Part shown: piece by piece, positions 26,263 to 34,721 of the stretch
Layout of the letters: every line of letters begins with the position of its first letter
Position numbering within the stretch: position 1 is the first letter of the stretch
NCBI GenBank assembly: GCA_046350555.1
Contig: JAXMAF010000022.1
Span: forward strand, 16,767 to 80,766
Length of the DNA stretch: 64,000 nucleotides
Direction of reading: 5' to 3'
DNA from: JAXMAF01 sp046350555
GTDB lineage: Bacteria > Planctomycetota > Phycisphaerae > Phycisphaerales > SM1A02
The notes under the pieces: generated by a model
Databases searched by the model: none
Seen by the model: the letters and a program-made list of their open reading frames with translations, nothing else
What the model was told of the DNA's origin: nothing
Translations under genes and position numbers: made by a program

Positions 26263-28509
26263 ATGCGCATCGACCACGTCGCGTATCAGCAGGCCACGCG
26301 TGTCGCCGGTCTCGGGCTGGTGGTGCAGTCCGCCGTCGGGCTGACGCTGCTCGTCATGGGCGCCGCTTTCGGCGACACGACGCTCAAGTTCGCCTCGATC
26401 TACATCCTCGTCGGCACGATCGTCTGGCTCTCGCTGCTCGTGGTCTTCCACCAGCACAAGCTTGAGCGGATCGAGGCGATGGAGGCGGACGAGCTCGCCG
26501 CGAGCCGGGGCACGACGATCTTCGACCGGGAGGTGGTGGCGACGCGCGTCGCGGCGCGGCGGCTTCAGCTCATCTACACCTGGATGATGCCGGTCGTCTC
26601 CCTCCTGATCGCCGGCGCGCTCGCCGGGGCGGGTTGGTGGATCATCCGCTGGTTCGGGCGGCAGGGCGACCCCGAGGGCGAGTTCGCGCCCTTCACGGTC
26701 ATGACCTCGATGGGGCCGGCGCTCGCCGTCACCCTGGCGCTGGCCATCGTCTGCTTCATCTTCTCGCGCTTCGTGGCCGGAATGGCCAAGCAGCCCGCGT
26801 GGCAGAACCTGCGCGGCGGTGCGGGATTCATGGTCGGCAACGCCCTGGTCTGCCTCGCCGCGGCCGTCGGCTTCGGCTTCCAGTTCGCCAAGAAGCAGGC
26901 CGTGATCGAAGGTGTCGCCCACGGCCTGGCGATCTTCATGATCGCGCTGGCCGCGGAGATCCTCCTCAACTTCGTCCTGAACCTCTACCGGCCGCGCCGC
27001 GCCGGCGAGACGCCGCGGCCGGCGTTCGACTCGCGCGTGCTGAGCCTGCTCGCGGCGCCCGACTCGATTGTGCGCTCGATCAACGAGGCGGTGAACTACC
27101 AGTTCGGCTTCGACATCACGAGCTCGTGGGGCTACCAGCTCCTGCTGCGGAGCTTCACGTCGCTGCTCGTGGTCGGGCTCGCGGCGATGATTCTGCTGAG
27201 CTGCATCACGGTGGTCGGTCCCGACCAGCAGGGGGTGCGGCTTCGCTTCGGACGGCTCATGGACATTCATCCGCCGGGGCTGACGTTCAAGCTTCCGTGG
27301 CCCATCGAGACGGTCGAGCTGCACCAGGTCGGGCGCGTGCGGGACCTCGTCCTCGGCGTGAACCCGCCGACGCCGCCGCCGCGTCGGCCGCCGGAGATCA
27401 AGGTCAACTTCTGGGTGAGCGAGGACTCGACCGACGGCGACCGCCGCCTCTTCGTGACGGGCGCCTCGCGGCTCTCGGGGCCATCGGGACGCGCCGGGTC
27501 CGCCGCCGGCGGCGCGGCCGCGCCCGGCGTCGCCGGTGCGCCACCGACCGTCGCGACCGCGCCGACGGGCGGCGCGGCCACTCCGTCGGCGACCGCGCCA
27601 CCCGCCGGCGAGTCGGCGGTGGAGGCGAAGGTGGGGGAGCGCTTCTCCCTCGTCGACCTGGAGATGACGCTCTATTACCGCGTACGGCCGGAGAAGCTGC
27701 GCGAGTTCCTCTCGTTCGCGTCGGACGCGACCGGTCGCCGATCCACGCAGACGATGCGCGAGCGGGCCATGCGCTCCCTCGCGATGCGCGAGCTGACCGA
27801 CGAGCTCTCCCGCCTGCCGCTGGAGACGGTGCTCAACGCCGGCGGCTCGGGCATGCTCGAAGGGCTGCGCAAGCGGATCCAGGCGCGCTTCGACGACCCC
27901 GCGTTCGACGTCGGCGTCGAGGTCGTCGCCCTCGCGGTCCCGCTGCTTCGACCGCCCGCCGCGGAGAGCACCGCCGCGATGTTCGAGGAGTACTCCATCA
28001 GCGTGGAGGCGAATCGCCAGCAGCGCGACATCGCCCAGCGCAACGCGAGCGTCACGATGGCGCTGCTCGCCAGGGACACGGCCACCGCCGACGCGATCGT
28101 GGCGAAGATCGACGCGCTCCAGGGGATGGTGAAGGCCAACGACCCCGGCGCGACGGCGCTGCGGCGCGAGATCGAGCAGATGCTGCTCGCCGCCCGCGGC
28201 CAGCCGGCGGCGAAGATCGAGTCCGCCGAGGCGAGGCGCTGGCGCACGCAGATGCAGGCCCGCGGCGACGCCAACCGCCTCGCGGGCGACCAGGCGATGT
28301 ACGACGCGGCGCCGGAGCTCTACCGACAGCGGCAGATCATGCGCGTGCTCGAGCAGACGATGCCCAACGTGCGCTTCAAGTACATCGTCGGCGTGCCGCC
28401 CGATCGCGTCCGATTCGATGTCAACATGCAGGAGCCTGATTCCGGGCTCAACTTCCTCGACGCGGTCGAGCGCAAGGACGAGAAGAAGGAAGGCGGCGCA
28501 ACGCCATGA
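26263..28509 (+). CDS. Seven-helix membrane protein fused to an SPFH (HflK-like) domain
   Basis: A 748-residue protein. Its first 300 or so residues form about six membrane helices (for example VAGLGLVVQSAVGLTLLVMG and VIEGVAHGLAIFMIALAAEI). A seventh helix, LLVVGLAAMILLSCITVV, leads into the SPFH domain, starting VGPDQQGVRLRFGRLMDIHP then PGLTFKLPWPIETVELHQVG. The SPFH core is interrupted at about 400-450 by an alanine/proline/glycine-rich insert. After it come LVDLEMTLYYRVRP and a long coiled-coil helix region (VEANRQQRDIAQRNASVTM). Ordinary HflK has one N-terminal helix and no multi-helix domain. It overlaps the next gene by ATGA. The chosen ATG (MRIDHV) leads straight into the first helix. 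Confidence 0.8.
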   Translation: MRIDHVAYQQATRVAGLGLVVQSAVGLTLLVMGAAFGDTTLKFASIYILVGTIVWLSLLVVFHQHKLERIEAMEADELAASRGTTIFDREVVATRVAARRLQLIYTWMMPVVSLLIAGALAGAGWWIIRWFGRQGDPEGEFAPFTVMTSMGPALAVTLALAIVCFIFSRFVAGMAKQPAWQNLRGGAGFMVGNALVCLAAAVGFGFQFAKKQAVIEGVAHGLAIFMIALAAEILLNFVLNLYRPRRAGETPRPAFDSRVLSLLAAPDSIVRSINEAVNYQFGFDITSSWGYQLLLRSFTSLLVVGLAAMILLSCITVVGPDQQGVRLRFGRLMDIHPPGLTFKLPWPIETVELHQVGRVRDLVLGVNPPTPPPRRPPEIKVNFWVSEDSTDGDRRLFVTGASRLSGPSGRAGSAAGGAAAPGVAGAPPTVATAPTGGAATPSATAPPAGESAVEAKVGERFSLVDLEMTLYYRVRPEKLREFLSFASDATGRRSTQTMRERAMRSLAMRELTDELSRLPLETVLNAGGSGMLEGLRKRIQARFDDPAFDVGVEVVALAVPLLRPPAAESTAAMFEEYSISVEANRQQRDIAQRNASVTMALLARDTATADAIVAKIDALQGMVKANDPGATALRREIEQMLLAARGQPAAKIESAEARRWRTQMQARGDANRLAGDQAMYDAAPELYRQRQIMRVLEQTMPNVRFKYIVGVPPDRVRFDVNMQEPDSGLNFLDAVERKDEKKEGGATP

Positions 28510-29561
28510 AGAAGACCATACCGATCATCGTCGGGCTCCTGCTGCTGGCCGTGCTGGTGCTCTTCAACACCACGTACACGGTGGCCTTCAACGAGGTGGC
28601 GATCAAGACGCGGCTGGGCCGGTCGGAGGGCGTCGTGCGCGACCCCGGCCTGCACCTCAAGGCGCCGTTCTTCGTCGACCGCGTGACCAAGCTCGATCGG
28701 CGGCTGCAACTGGTCGACTCGCCGCTGGAGACCGCGGCGACGCGCGACGGCGAACAGGTCCTGGCGCAGGCGTTCCTGCTCTGGCGGCTGGCCGAGAGCG
28801 ACCAGGGCGTCCTCTCCTTCTACGAGGGCTTCGGCTCGATCGACGAGGCGAGCCGCACGCTCGAGCCGTTGCTGGGAACGTCGCTGCACGTCCTGATCGA
28901 CTTCGACTTCGGCGATCTCATCGGCCCGACCAACCGGCTCCCCGAGGCGGAGCAGCGGATCCTCGCGGAACTCAAGCGATCGATGCCGCCGGGCATCGAG
29001 GCCGTGGGCGTCGGGCTCTCGCAGATCGTCCTTCCGCCGAAGGCGAGCCAGGCGGTCCTGCGGCGCATGATCGCGACGCAGCAGGCGCTGGCGACCCTCG
29101 AGCGCAGCCGCGGCGACGCCGAGGCGCAGCTCATCCAGTCCGCGGCGGCGACGAAGGCCGACAAGATCCGCGCCTTCGCCGAGCAGCGCGCGAAGGAGAT
29201 CGAGGCGGAGGGCAACCGCGCCGCCGGCCGCTACTTCGAGCAGATGCGCGAGAACCAGTCGCTGGCGATCTTCCTGAGCTGGCTTGACGCGTTCCGCGCG
29301 TCGATGAGCGGCAACGCGGTGCTCTTCGCCGACACCACGCGCGCCCCGCTGCACCTCTTCGACCTGAACGCGAGGGTCGGGCCCGACGGGATCCCCCTTC
29401 CGGCGCGCGAGTTCGACGCGCCGCCGATTGCGCCGAAGACCACCGATCCGAAGGCCGGCGCAGCCAAGCCCCCCGATGGCAAGACCCCCGATGCGAAGGG
29501 CGCCGACGGCAAGGCGCTCGCGGCGCCCGCGACACCGTCGACGCCCGGAGGCCCGCGATGA
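28506..29561 (+). CDS. SPFH-domain protein, HflC-like
   Basis: A 351-residue protein with one N-terminal anchor (IIVGLLLLAVLVLFNTTY) and an SPFH domain (TVAFNEVAIKTRLGRSEGVV, then RDPGLHLKAPFFVDRVTKLD). A coiled-coil helix rich in Ala/Glu/Lys follows (AEAQLIQSAAATKADKIRAF, AEQRAKEIEAEGNRAA). The region GVGLSQIVLPPKASQAVLRR resembles the HflC pattern. The last 60 residues are an alanine/proline/lysine-rich tail. HflC with HflK forms a cage round the FtsH protease, but no ftsH is present here. Both ends overlap neighbouring genes by four bases, indicating strict co-translation. Confidence 0.85.
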   Translation: MKKTIPIIVGLLLLAVLVLFNTTYTVAFNEVAIKTRLGRSEGVVRDPGLHLKAPFFVDRVTKLDRRLQLVDSPLETAATRDGEQVLAQAFLLWRLAESDQGVLSFYEGFGSIDEASRTLEPLLGTSLHVLIDFDFGDLIGPTNRLPEAEQRILAELKRSMPPGIEAVGVGLSQIVLPPKASQAVLRRMIATQQALATLERSRGDAEAQLIQSAAATKADKIRAFAEQRAKEIEAEGNRAAGRYFEQMRENQSLAIFLSWLDAFRASMSGNAVLFADTTRAPLHLFDLNARVGPDGIPLPAREFDAPPIAPKTTDPKAGAAKPPDGKTPDAKGADGKALAAPATPSTPGGPR

Positions 29562-31078
29562 GCGCCAACGATCCGCGTCCCGAACCGGGCGACTCGTCCC
29601 GGCCATCCGACCAGCAGGGCCGGCCCGAGGGGCTCGACGATCTCCAGTCGCGCGGCTACGAGACCGAGGCTGCGCCGATGGAGGTCGAGGCGCCGCGCCG
29701 CGCCGCCTCGGCGCAGTTCGTCGTCGACGACCAGGTCGGCGCCGAGGCGACGCTCCGCGCCGCGATGGATCCCGCGAACCAGTCGCTCACCGAGGCGCTT
29801 CGGCTGAGCTACCGCCTGCTCCAGGTGGTGATCCTGGTGCTCGTCGTGCTCTTCCTCTTCTCCGGCTTCCAGACGGTGCAGGAGGGCTCGACCGGCGTGC
29901 GCACGCTCTTCGGCCGCATCGTCGGCGAGCCGGGACAGGAGCAGCTCGGCCCCGGTCTGACGCCCTTCTGGCCCTATCCCGCCGGCGAGATCGTGACCCT
30001 TCCGCTCAAGCGCAGCGTCGAGGTCAACCAGACCTTCTGGCCGATGTTCCGGCGCGGCGACACCACGATCGAGCAGGCGATGGAGCGGGCGAGCGACAAC
30101 GACATGCTCAAGCCCGGCGTCGACGGCTCGCTCATCACCGCGGACGGCGACCTCGTGCATGTGCGCATCGCCGCCGAGTACACCATCGACGACGCCGTCG
30201 ACTTCCTGGCGCGCATCGAGCCGTCGAAGGCCGACAAGCTCGTGCAGCGCGTGCTCCAGCGCGCCGCGGTGCACACCGCCGCGTCGATGCCCGCCGTGGA
30301 CATCATCGAGGCCCGCGAGGAACCCGTGCTGGCGCTCAAGAACCGCGCCCAGCAGACGCTCAACGACCTCCGCAGCGGGCTGACCCTCGTCGATCCGAGC
30401 CTTCCGCAGCGGTCGTTCCCGCTGCCGGTGCGCAAGGAGATGCCCAAGGTCCAGGCGGCGCGGCAGGATGCGCAGTCGGCCGTGGTGAAGGCGACCGAGG
30501 AGGCGGAGAAGTCCCTCACCGGCGTCGCGGGCGAGCGGTACCAGGACCTCGTCGATCGCATCCGCGCGTATGAGAACGCCATCTCGGCGGGCGACGACAC
30601 GGGCGCCGAGGCGACGATCGCCGCGATCGTCGCGCAGCTCGAAGCGCCGGTCACCTCCGGCGAGGCGTCCCGCATCCTCGGGCGCGCAAAGGCGTACCAG
30701 TCGCAGATCGACGCGACGGTCGGCAACGACTACCGGCGCTACATGAGCCTCGTCCCGGCGTATCGCGAGAACCCGCGGCTGCTGGTCAACAACCTCTGGC
30801 TCGAGGCGTACCAGTCCGTTCTCGAGGAGCCGCTGCTGGAGATCGTGAGCGTGCCCTTCGACGTGGGCTCGCTCCAGATCGCGGCGAAGAGCAGCGCCGA
30901 TCTCATGCAGGAACGCCGCCGGGCGGAGATCGAGCGGCGCAAGAACGAGGCGAACCAGGCGGCGCTCATGGGCGGCCCGTACCTGCAATGGGGCAGGGAC
31001 ACCGCCGGCCCGGGCGAGAAGAACCGACGCCTCAATCGCACGGGGCAGGCCGGATTCGGAAGGGGAGGCGGATCGTGA
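29558..31078 (+). CDS. SPFH-domain protein, HflK-like
   Basis: A 506-residue protein: a 75-residue acidic/proline-rich cytoplasmic segment, one membrane helix (LLQVVILVLVVLFLFSGFQT) and an SPFH domain (VQEGSTGVRTLFGRIVGEPG, LGPGLTPFWPYPAGEIVTLP). Then comes a long helical region with VVKATEEAEKSLTGVAGERY, YENAISAGDDTGAEATIAAI and KAYQSQIDATVGNDYRRYMS. This order, and the QARQDAQSA-like transition, match HflK. It is the third prohibitin-fold gene in a row. The ABC ATPase gene starts 12 nt downstream. Confidence 0.85.
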   Translation: MSANDPRPEPGDSSRPSDQQGRPEGLDDLQSRGYETEAAPMEVEAPRRAASAQFVVDDQVGAEATLRAAMDPANQSLTEALRLSYRLLQVVILVLVVLFLFSGFQTVQEGSTGVRTLFGRIVGEPGQEQLGPGLTPFWPYPAGEIVTLPLKRSVEVNQTFWPMFRRGDTTIEQAMERASDNDMLKPGVDGSLITADGDLVHVRIAAEYTIDDAVDFLARIEPSKADKLVQRVLQRAAVHTAASMPAVDIIEAREEPVLALKNRAQQTLNDLRSGLTLVDPSLPQRSFPLPVRKEMPKVQAARQDAQSAVVKATEEAEKSLTGVAGERYQDLVDRIRAYENAISAGDDTGAEATIAAIVAQLEAPVTSGEASRILGRAKAYQSQIDATVGNDYRRYMSLVPAYRENPRLLVNNLWLEAYQSVLEEPLLEIVSVPFDVGSLQIAAKSSADLMQERRRAEIERRKNEANQAALMGGPYLQWGRDTAGPGEKNRRLNRTGQAGFGRGGGS

Positions 31079-31090
31079 CCATGTTCCCCG

Positions 31091-32509
31091 GTGCATTCCT
31101 TGCCGGCCAGCCCGGCGCTCTCGCCCGGCTCGCGAGGCGGCTCGTCGCCGGGACCGCGCGCGAACGCGTCCGGCGCGGCGCCCGCCGGCGCACCGGACGG
31201 GCGTCCGCGCGCCCGCGAGGGCGCGGCGCCGGTCATCGAGGCGATCGGGCTGACGCGCGTCTTCCGCGACTTCTGGATGCGCCAGAAGGCCCGCGCCGTC
31301 GACAGCATCGACTTCGTCGTCAACGAGCACGAGGTCTTCGGGCTGCTCGGACCCAACGGCAGCGGCAAGAGCACGACGATCAAGATGATCCTCGGCCTGC
31401 TGCACGTGACCGCGGGACGGCTCACCGTCTTCGGGCGCCAGCCGACCGACGTCGCCGTGAAGCGGCGCATCGGCTACCTGCCCGAGGAGTCGTACATGTA
31501 CCGGTTCCTCAATCCGGTCGAGACGCTCGACTACTACGGCAAGCTCTTCGGCCTCGAGCGCACCACGCGCCGGCGCCGCATCGACGAGCTGCTGGACATG
31601 GTCGGTCTCTCGCAGGTGGCCCATCGCGCCGTCGGCGAGTTCTCCAAGGGCATGGCCCGCCGACTCGGCCTCGCCCAGGCGCTCATCAACGATCCGGACC
31701 TGCTGATCCTCGACGAGCCGACGTCGGGGCTCGATCCCATCGGCACGCGCCAGGTGAAGGACCTGCTGCTCGAGCTTGGACGGCGCGGCAAGACGATCGT
31801 CCTCTCCTCGCACCTGCTCGCCGACGTCGAGGACGTCTGCGACCGCATGGTCGTGCTCTACGGCGGCAAGATCCGCGCCGAGGGCACCGCCGAGGAACTG
31901 CTCAGCGACACGGAGAAGACGGTCATCCAGACGGAGCGGCTCGCGCCGGAGACGATCGCCCGCATCGAGCGGGTGCTCGAGCAGGACGGCATGTCGATCG
32001 ACCGCGTCCAGGCGCCGCGACAGAAGCTCGAGGATCTCTTCATGGAGATCGTCGAGCAGGCGCGGCGCGAGCAGGTCGCGACGAGCGGCGCCCTGCATGG
32101 CGGCAAGACCGCCGCGTTCCTGCTCGGCGAGGAGGAACGCGAGAAGGCCCAGGGCGGACAGCTCATCGAGGCGCTCGTGCGCGAACGGCTGGAGCCCGAG
32201 GCCCGCGCCGTGGAACGGCCCGCGGCGGCGCCCGGCGCCGCCGACGCAGCGGTCGGACCGCGCGCCGACGTGCTCGAAGATCTCATGGGAGGAAGGCCCG
32301 CGACGCCCGTGACGCCCGCCTCGGGGCCCGGGCCCGGCGCGGCTTCCAAGGCCGCTGCGCCGGGGGCCGAGCCGAAGCGTGGCGGCGCGACGGATCCGCG
32401 CCGTCCTCCCGCGCAGCCGCCCGCGCCGGCGGATGTCGACCGTTCCGTGATCGATTCGCTTCTCGACGGTCCGGACGATTCCGGGCGCGACCGCAAGGCG
32501 AAGTCCTGA
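31091..32509 (+). CDS. ABC transporter ATP-binding protein
   Basis: A 472-residue ATPase of the ABC-2 exporter type. Signatures are Walker A GLLGPNGSGKSTTIKMIL, Q-loop region RRIGYLPEESYMYRFL, ABC signature VGEFSKGMARRLGLAQAL (FSKGM in place of LSGGQ, usual in this family), Walker B DLLILDEPTSGLDP and the switch His in IVLSSHLLADVEDVCD. The last 180 residues are an unusual extension: a helical part (LEDLFMEIVEQARREQVA) then Ala/Pro-rich low complexity. The GTG start at 31091 sits 12 nt after the SPFH gene. The permease gene follows by 22 nt. Confidence 0.93.
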   Translation: MHSLPASPALSPGSRGGSSPGPRANASGAAPAGAPDGRPRAREGAAPVIEAIGLTRVFRDFWMRQKARAVDSIDFVVNEHEVFGLLGPNGSGKSTTIKMILGLLHVTAGRLTVFGRQPTDVAVKRRIGYLPEESYMYRFLNPVETLDYYGKLFGLERTTRRRRIDELLDMVGLSQVAHRAVGEFSKGMARRLGLAQALINDPDLLILDEPTSGLDPIGTRQVKDLLLELGRRGKTIVLSSHLLADVEDVCDRMVVLYGGKIRAEGTAEELLSDTEKTVIQTERLAPETIARIERVLEQDGMSIDRVQAPRQKLEDLFMEIVEQARREQVATSGALHGGKTAAFLLGEEEREKAQGGQLIEALVRERLEPEARAVERPAAAPGAADAAVGPRADVLEDLMGGRPATPVTPASGPGPGAASKAAAPGAEPKRGGATDPRRPPAQPPAPADVDRSVIDSLLDGPDDSGRDRKAKS

Positions 32510-32531
32510 CGCCGTCCACGGTTCATCGAGC

Positions 32532-34562
32532 ATGCTCAAGAACATCGTCGCCCTCTATCGCCGCTTCGACCGCGCCGCCCAGCGGCGCGGGACGAAGGTT
32601 GCGCTCTCGATCGTCGCCCTCGTCGCGACGGCGGCGATCCTCTTCCCGATCGTGCAGGCCGCGTCGCGCTTCGCATCGATGCGTTCGGGGCTGCTCGCCG
32701 AGATCCAGGGCAAGAGCATCGTCGCCAAGGATCCGGCGGCGCTTCAGCTTCGCGACTTCGGAACGGTGAGCTTCAACGGCCGCGACTACGGCGGAGCGGA
32801 GATCAAGTCGCTCGGCGAGCTGCTCTTCGACGCGAGCGGTCAGGTCAACGCCCCGGCGCGGCTCGTGGACCTGATGCTGGTGCGCGAGCGGCCGCGCTGG
32901 GCGCCCGAGTTCCTGCTTCAGCAGGCGGGCACTCTCTGGTTCGTCGCGCTGGTCCTGCTCGCCTGGCTCCAGATCATCGTCTGGGTGGGGCTGGTGGCGC
33001 CGTTCACGGTCGTCGTCCTGGCGACGGCGGCCGTCGCGACACCGCTGCTCGCCCTGGGCGCCACCGGCGGGGCCGTCGCCGTGGGCGGCATCGGACTGCT
33101 CACCTTCAGCTTCGTGCTGCTGCTTCGCCTGCTCCTGCTGGCGCTGCAATGGCCGGCGCAGCCCTTCGCGGTCGCGCACACCGTCGTGAAGGAGGCGGTG
33201 CGCCTCAACATCTCGCTGGCGTTCATCATCGTCCTGCTCGTGGCGCTGCCGCTGATTCCCCTCTGGATCGACGCCGCCCAGCCGCTGCGATACCAGGTGC
33301 AGACGTTCATCAGCCGGTCGCTGACCCTGACCTACGTCGCCGCGGCGTGCATGACCCTGCTGCTCTCCTGCGCCACGGTCTCCTTCGAGATCCGCGACCG
33401 CCAGATCTGGCAGCTCATGACCAAGCCGCTCGGCAGGCTGCGGTACCTCGTCGGGAAGTTCATCGGCGTGGCGGCGCTCAACGTGGTGCTCCTGGCGATC
33501 TGCGGCATCTCCATCTTCGTCTTCGTGCAGTACCTGCGGACGCGGCCGGCCGCGGACATGTTCGACGCCGCCGCGGTGCGCGACGAGGTGCTCACGGCGC
33601 GCAGCGACGTGCGGCCGGTCTACCAGCCGCTCTCGCGCGACGAGCTCATCAAGAAGGTCGACGACGCGATCGCCAACGACTCGATCCTCAAGGCGGAGAT
33701 CGAGACCGGACAGCGCAGCGAGGCCGATGCGCGGCGCGCCCTTGCGGTGAAGATGCAGACCGAACACCTCGCGCGGCAGCGGCAGGTCGCCCCAGGGGAG
33801 AAGAAGACCTTCGTCTTCCACGGCCTGAGCCGGGCCAGGGCGCTCGGGGCGCCGATCACGCTGCGCTACCTCTTCTACTGCGGCACCTCCGACTCGCACG
33901 AGACGCATCCGGTCATCTTCGAGTTCGCGGGCCTCGAGACGCCCATCGCCCGCAAGTACGTTCCCGCGCAGAGCCACGTGCTGAGCGTGCCCTCCTCGGT
34001 GGTGCAGCCGAGCGGAGACGTCGAGCTCTCGATCTACAACATGGGCTTCGACGAGATGCGGCAGGAGTTCTACCCGGCCCAGTACACGATCACCTTCGAC
34101 GCGAAGGACTTCGAGCTGCTCTACAAGGTCGCCGACTTCGAGTGGAACTTCGCGCGGGCGATGGTGGTCCTCTGGATCAAGCTCGCGTTCCTGGCGATGC
34201 TGGGCGTCTGCGCGGCGACGTTTCTGAGCTTCCCGGTGGCCTGCATCCTCTCGTTCACGGTCTTCCTGATCGGGAGCATGGCGCCATTCATCGCCGAGTC
34301 GCTCGAGTACTGGAACGTCGACAGCGCGTGGCGGGTCGACCAGATGACGGTTGTCGGCATCGCCACCGGCTCGGAATGGCTCTTGCGCACGTTCGGCTCC
34401 CTTCGGCCGACGCAGGCGCTCGTGGAGGGTCGGCTCATCCCGGTGAAGGAGGTGCTCATGGCGCTCTTCGTGGTCGGCGTCGTCTGGTGCGGCGTGGTGC
34501 TGGTCGCCGGCTGGCTCGCCTTCCGCCGGCGCGAGCTGGCGATCTACAGCGGGCAGGGTTGA
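32532..34562 (+). CDS. Large ABC-2 type permease
   Basis: A 676-residue membrane protein. After an N-terminal helix (VALSIVALVATAAILFPIVQ) come a short external segment and several helices (FVALVLLAWLQIIVWVGLVA, AFIIVLLVALPLIPLWI). The ABC-2 core then appears as CATVSFEIRDRQIWQLMTKP, LGRLRYLVGKFIGVAALNVV and LAICGISIFVFVQYL. A roughly 200-residue extracytoplasmic domain (about 345-530, containing PGEKKTFVFHGLSRA and LRYLFYCGTSDSHETHPVIF) precedes three more helices. It forms an exporter with the upstream ATPase. The cargo is unknown. The family resemblance is to GldG/NosY-type systems rather than drug exporters. Confidence 0.85.
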   Translation: MLKNIVALYRRFDRAAQRRGTKVALSIVALVATAAILFPIVQAASRFASMRSGLLAEIQGKSIVAKDPAALQLRDFGTVSFNGRDYGGAEIKSLGELLFDASGQVNAPARLVDLMLVRERPRWAPEFLLQQAGTLWFVALVLLAWLQIIVWVGLVAPFTVVVLATAAVATPLLALGATGGAVAVGGIGLLTFSFVLLLRLLLLALQWPAQPFAVAHTVVKEAVRLNISLAFIIVLLVALPLIPLWIDAAQPLRYQVQTFISRSLTLTYVAAACMTLLLSCATVSFEIRDRQIWQLMTKPLGRLRYLVGKFIGVAALNVVLLAICGISIFVFVQYLRTRPAADMFDAAAVRDEVLTARSDVRPVYQPLSRDELIKKVDDAIANDSILKAEIETGQRSEADARRALAVKMQTEHLARQRQVAPGEKKTFVFHGLSRARALGAPITLRYLFYCGTSDSHETHPVIFEFAGLETPIARKYVPAQSHVLSVPSSVVQPSGDVELSIYNMGFDEMRQEFYPAQYTITFDAKDFELLYKVADFEWNFARAMVVLWIKLAFLAMLGVCAATFLSFPVACILSFTVFLIGSMAPFIAESLEYWNVDSAWRVDQMTVVGIATGSEWLLRTFGSLRPTQALVEGRLIPVKEVLMALFVVGVVWCGVVLVAGWLAFRRRELAIYSGQG

Positions 34563-34721
34563 TCGGCGCGCGACGCAGCGGCGTGCCGAGGCCGGCGCAC
34601 GCACCTTGCATGGACCGGACGCGTATGAACGTCACGACCCCGACCATCCCCGCCTCCCGATCCCGCGCCGCCGGCGCGCCCTGACCTCCGTCGCCCGCTC
34701 TCCGTCGCGTCGCCAACCGCC

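Noticed and set aside
29231..32545. Minus-strand open frame of 1104 codons opposite the SPFH and ABC ATPase genes
   Set aside because: The plus-strand genes show complete domain signatures. The antisense frame is a GC-rich codon-bias shadow.
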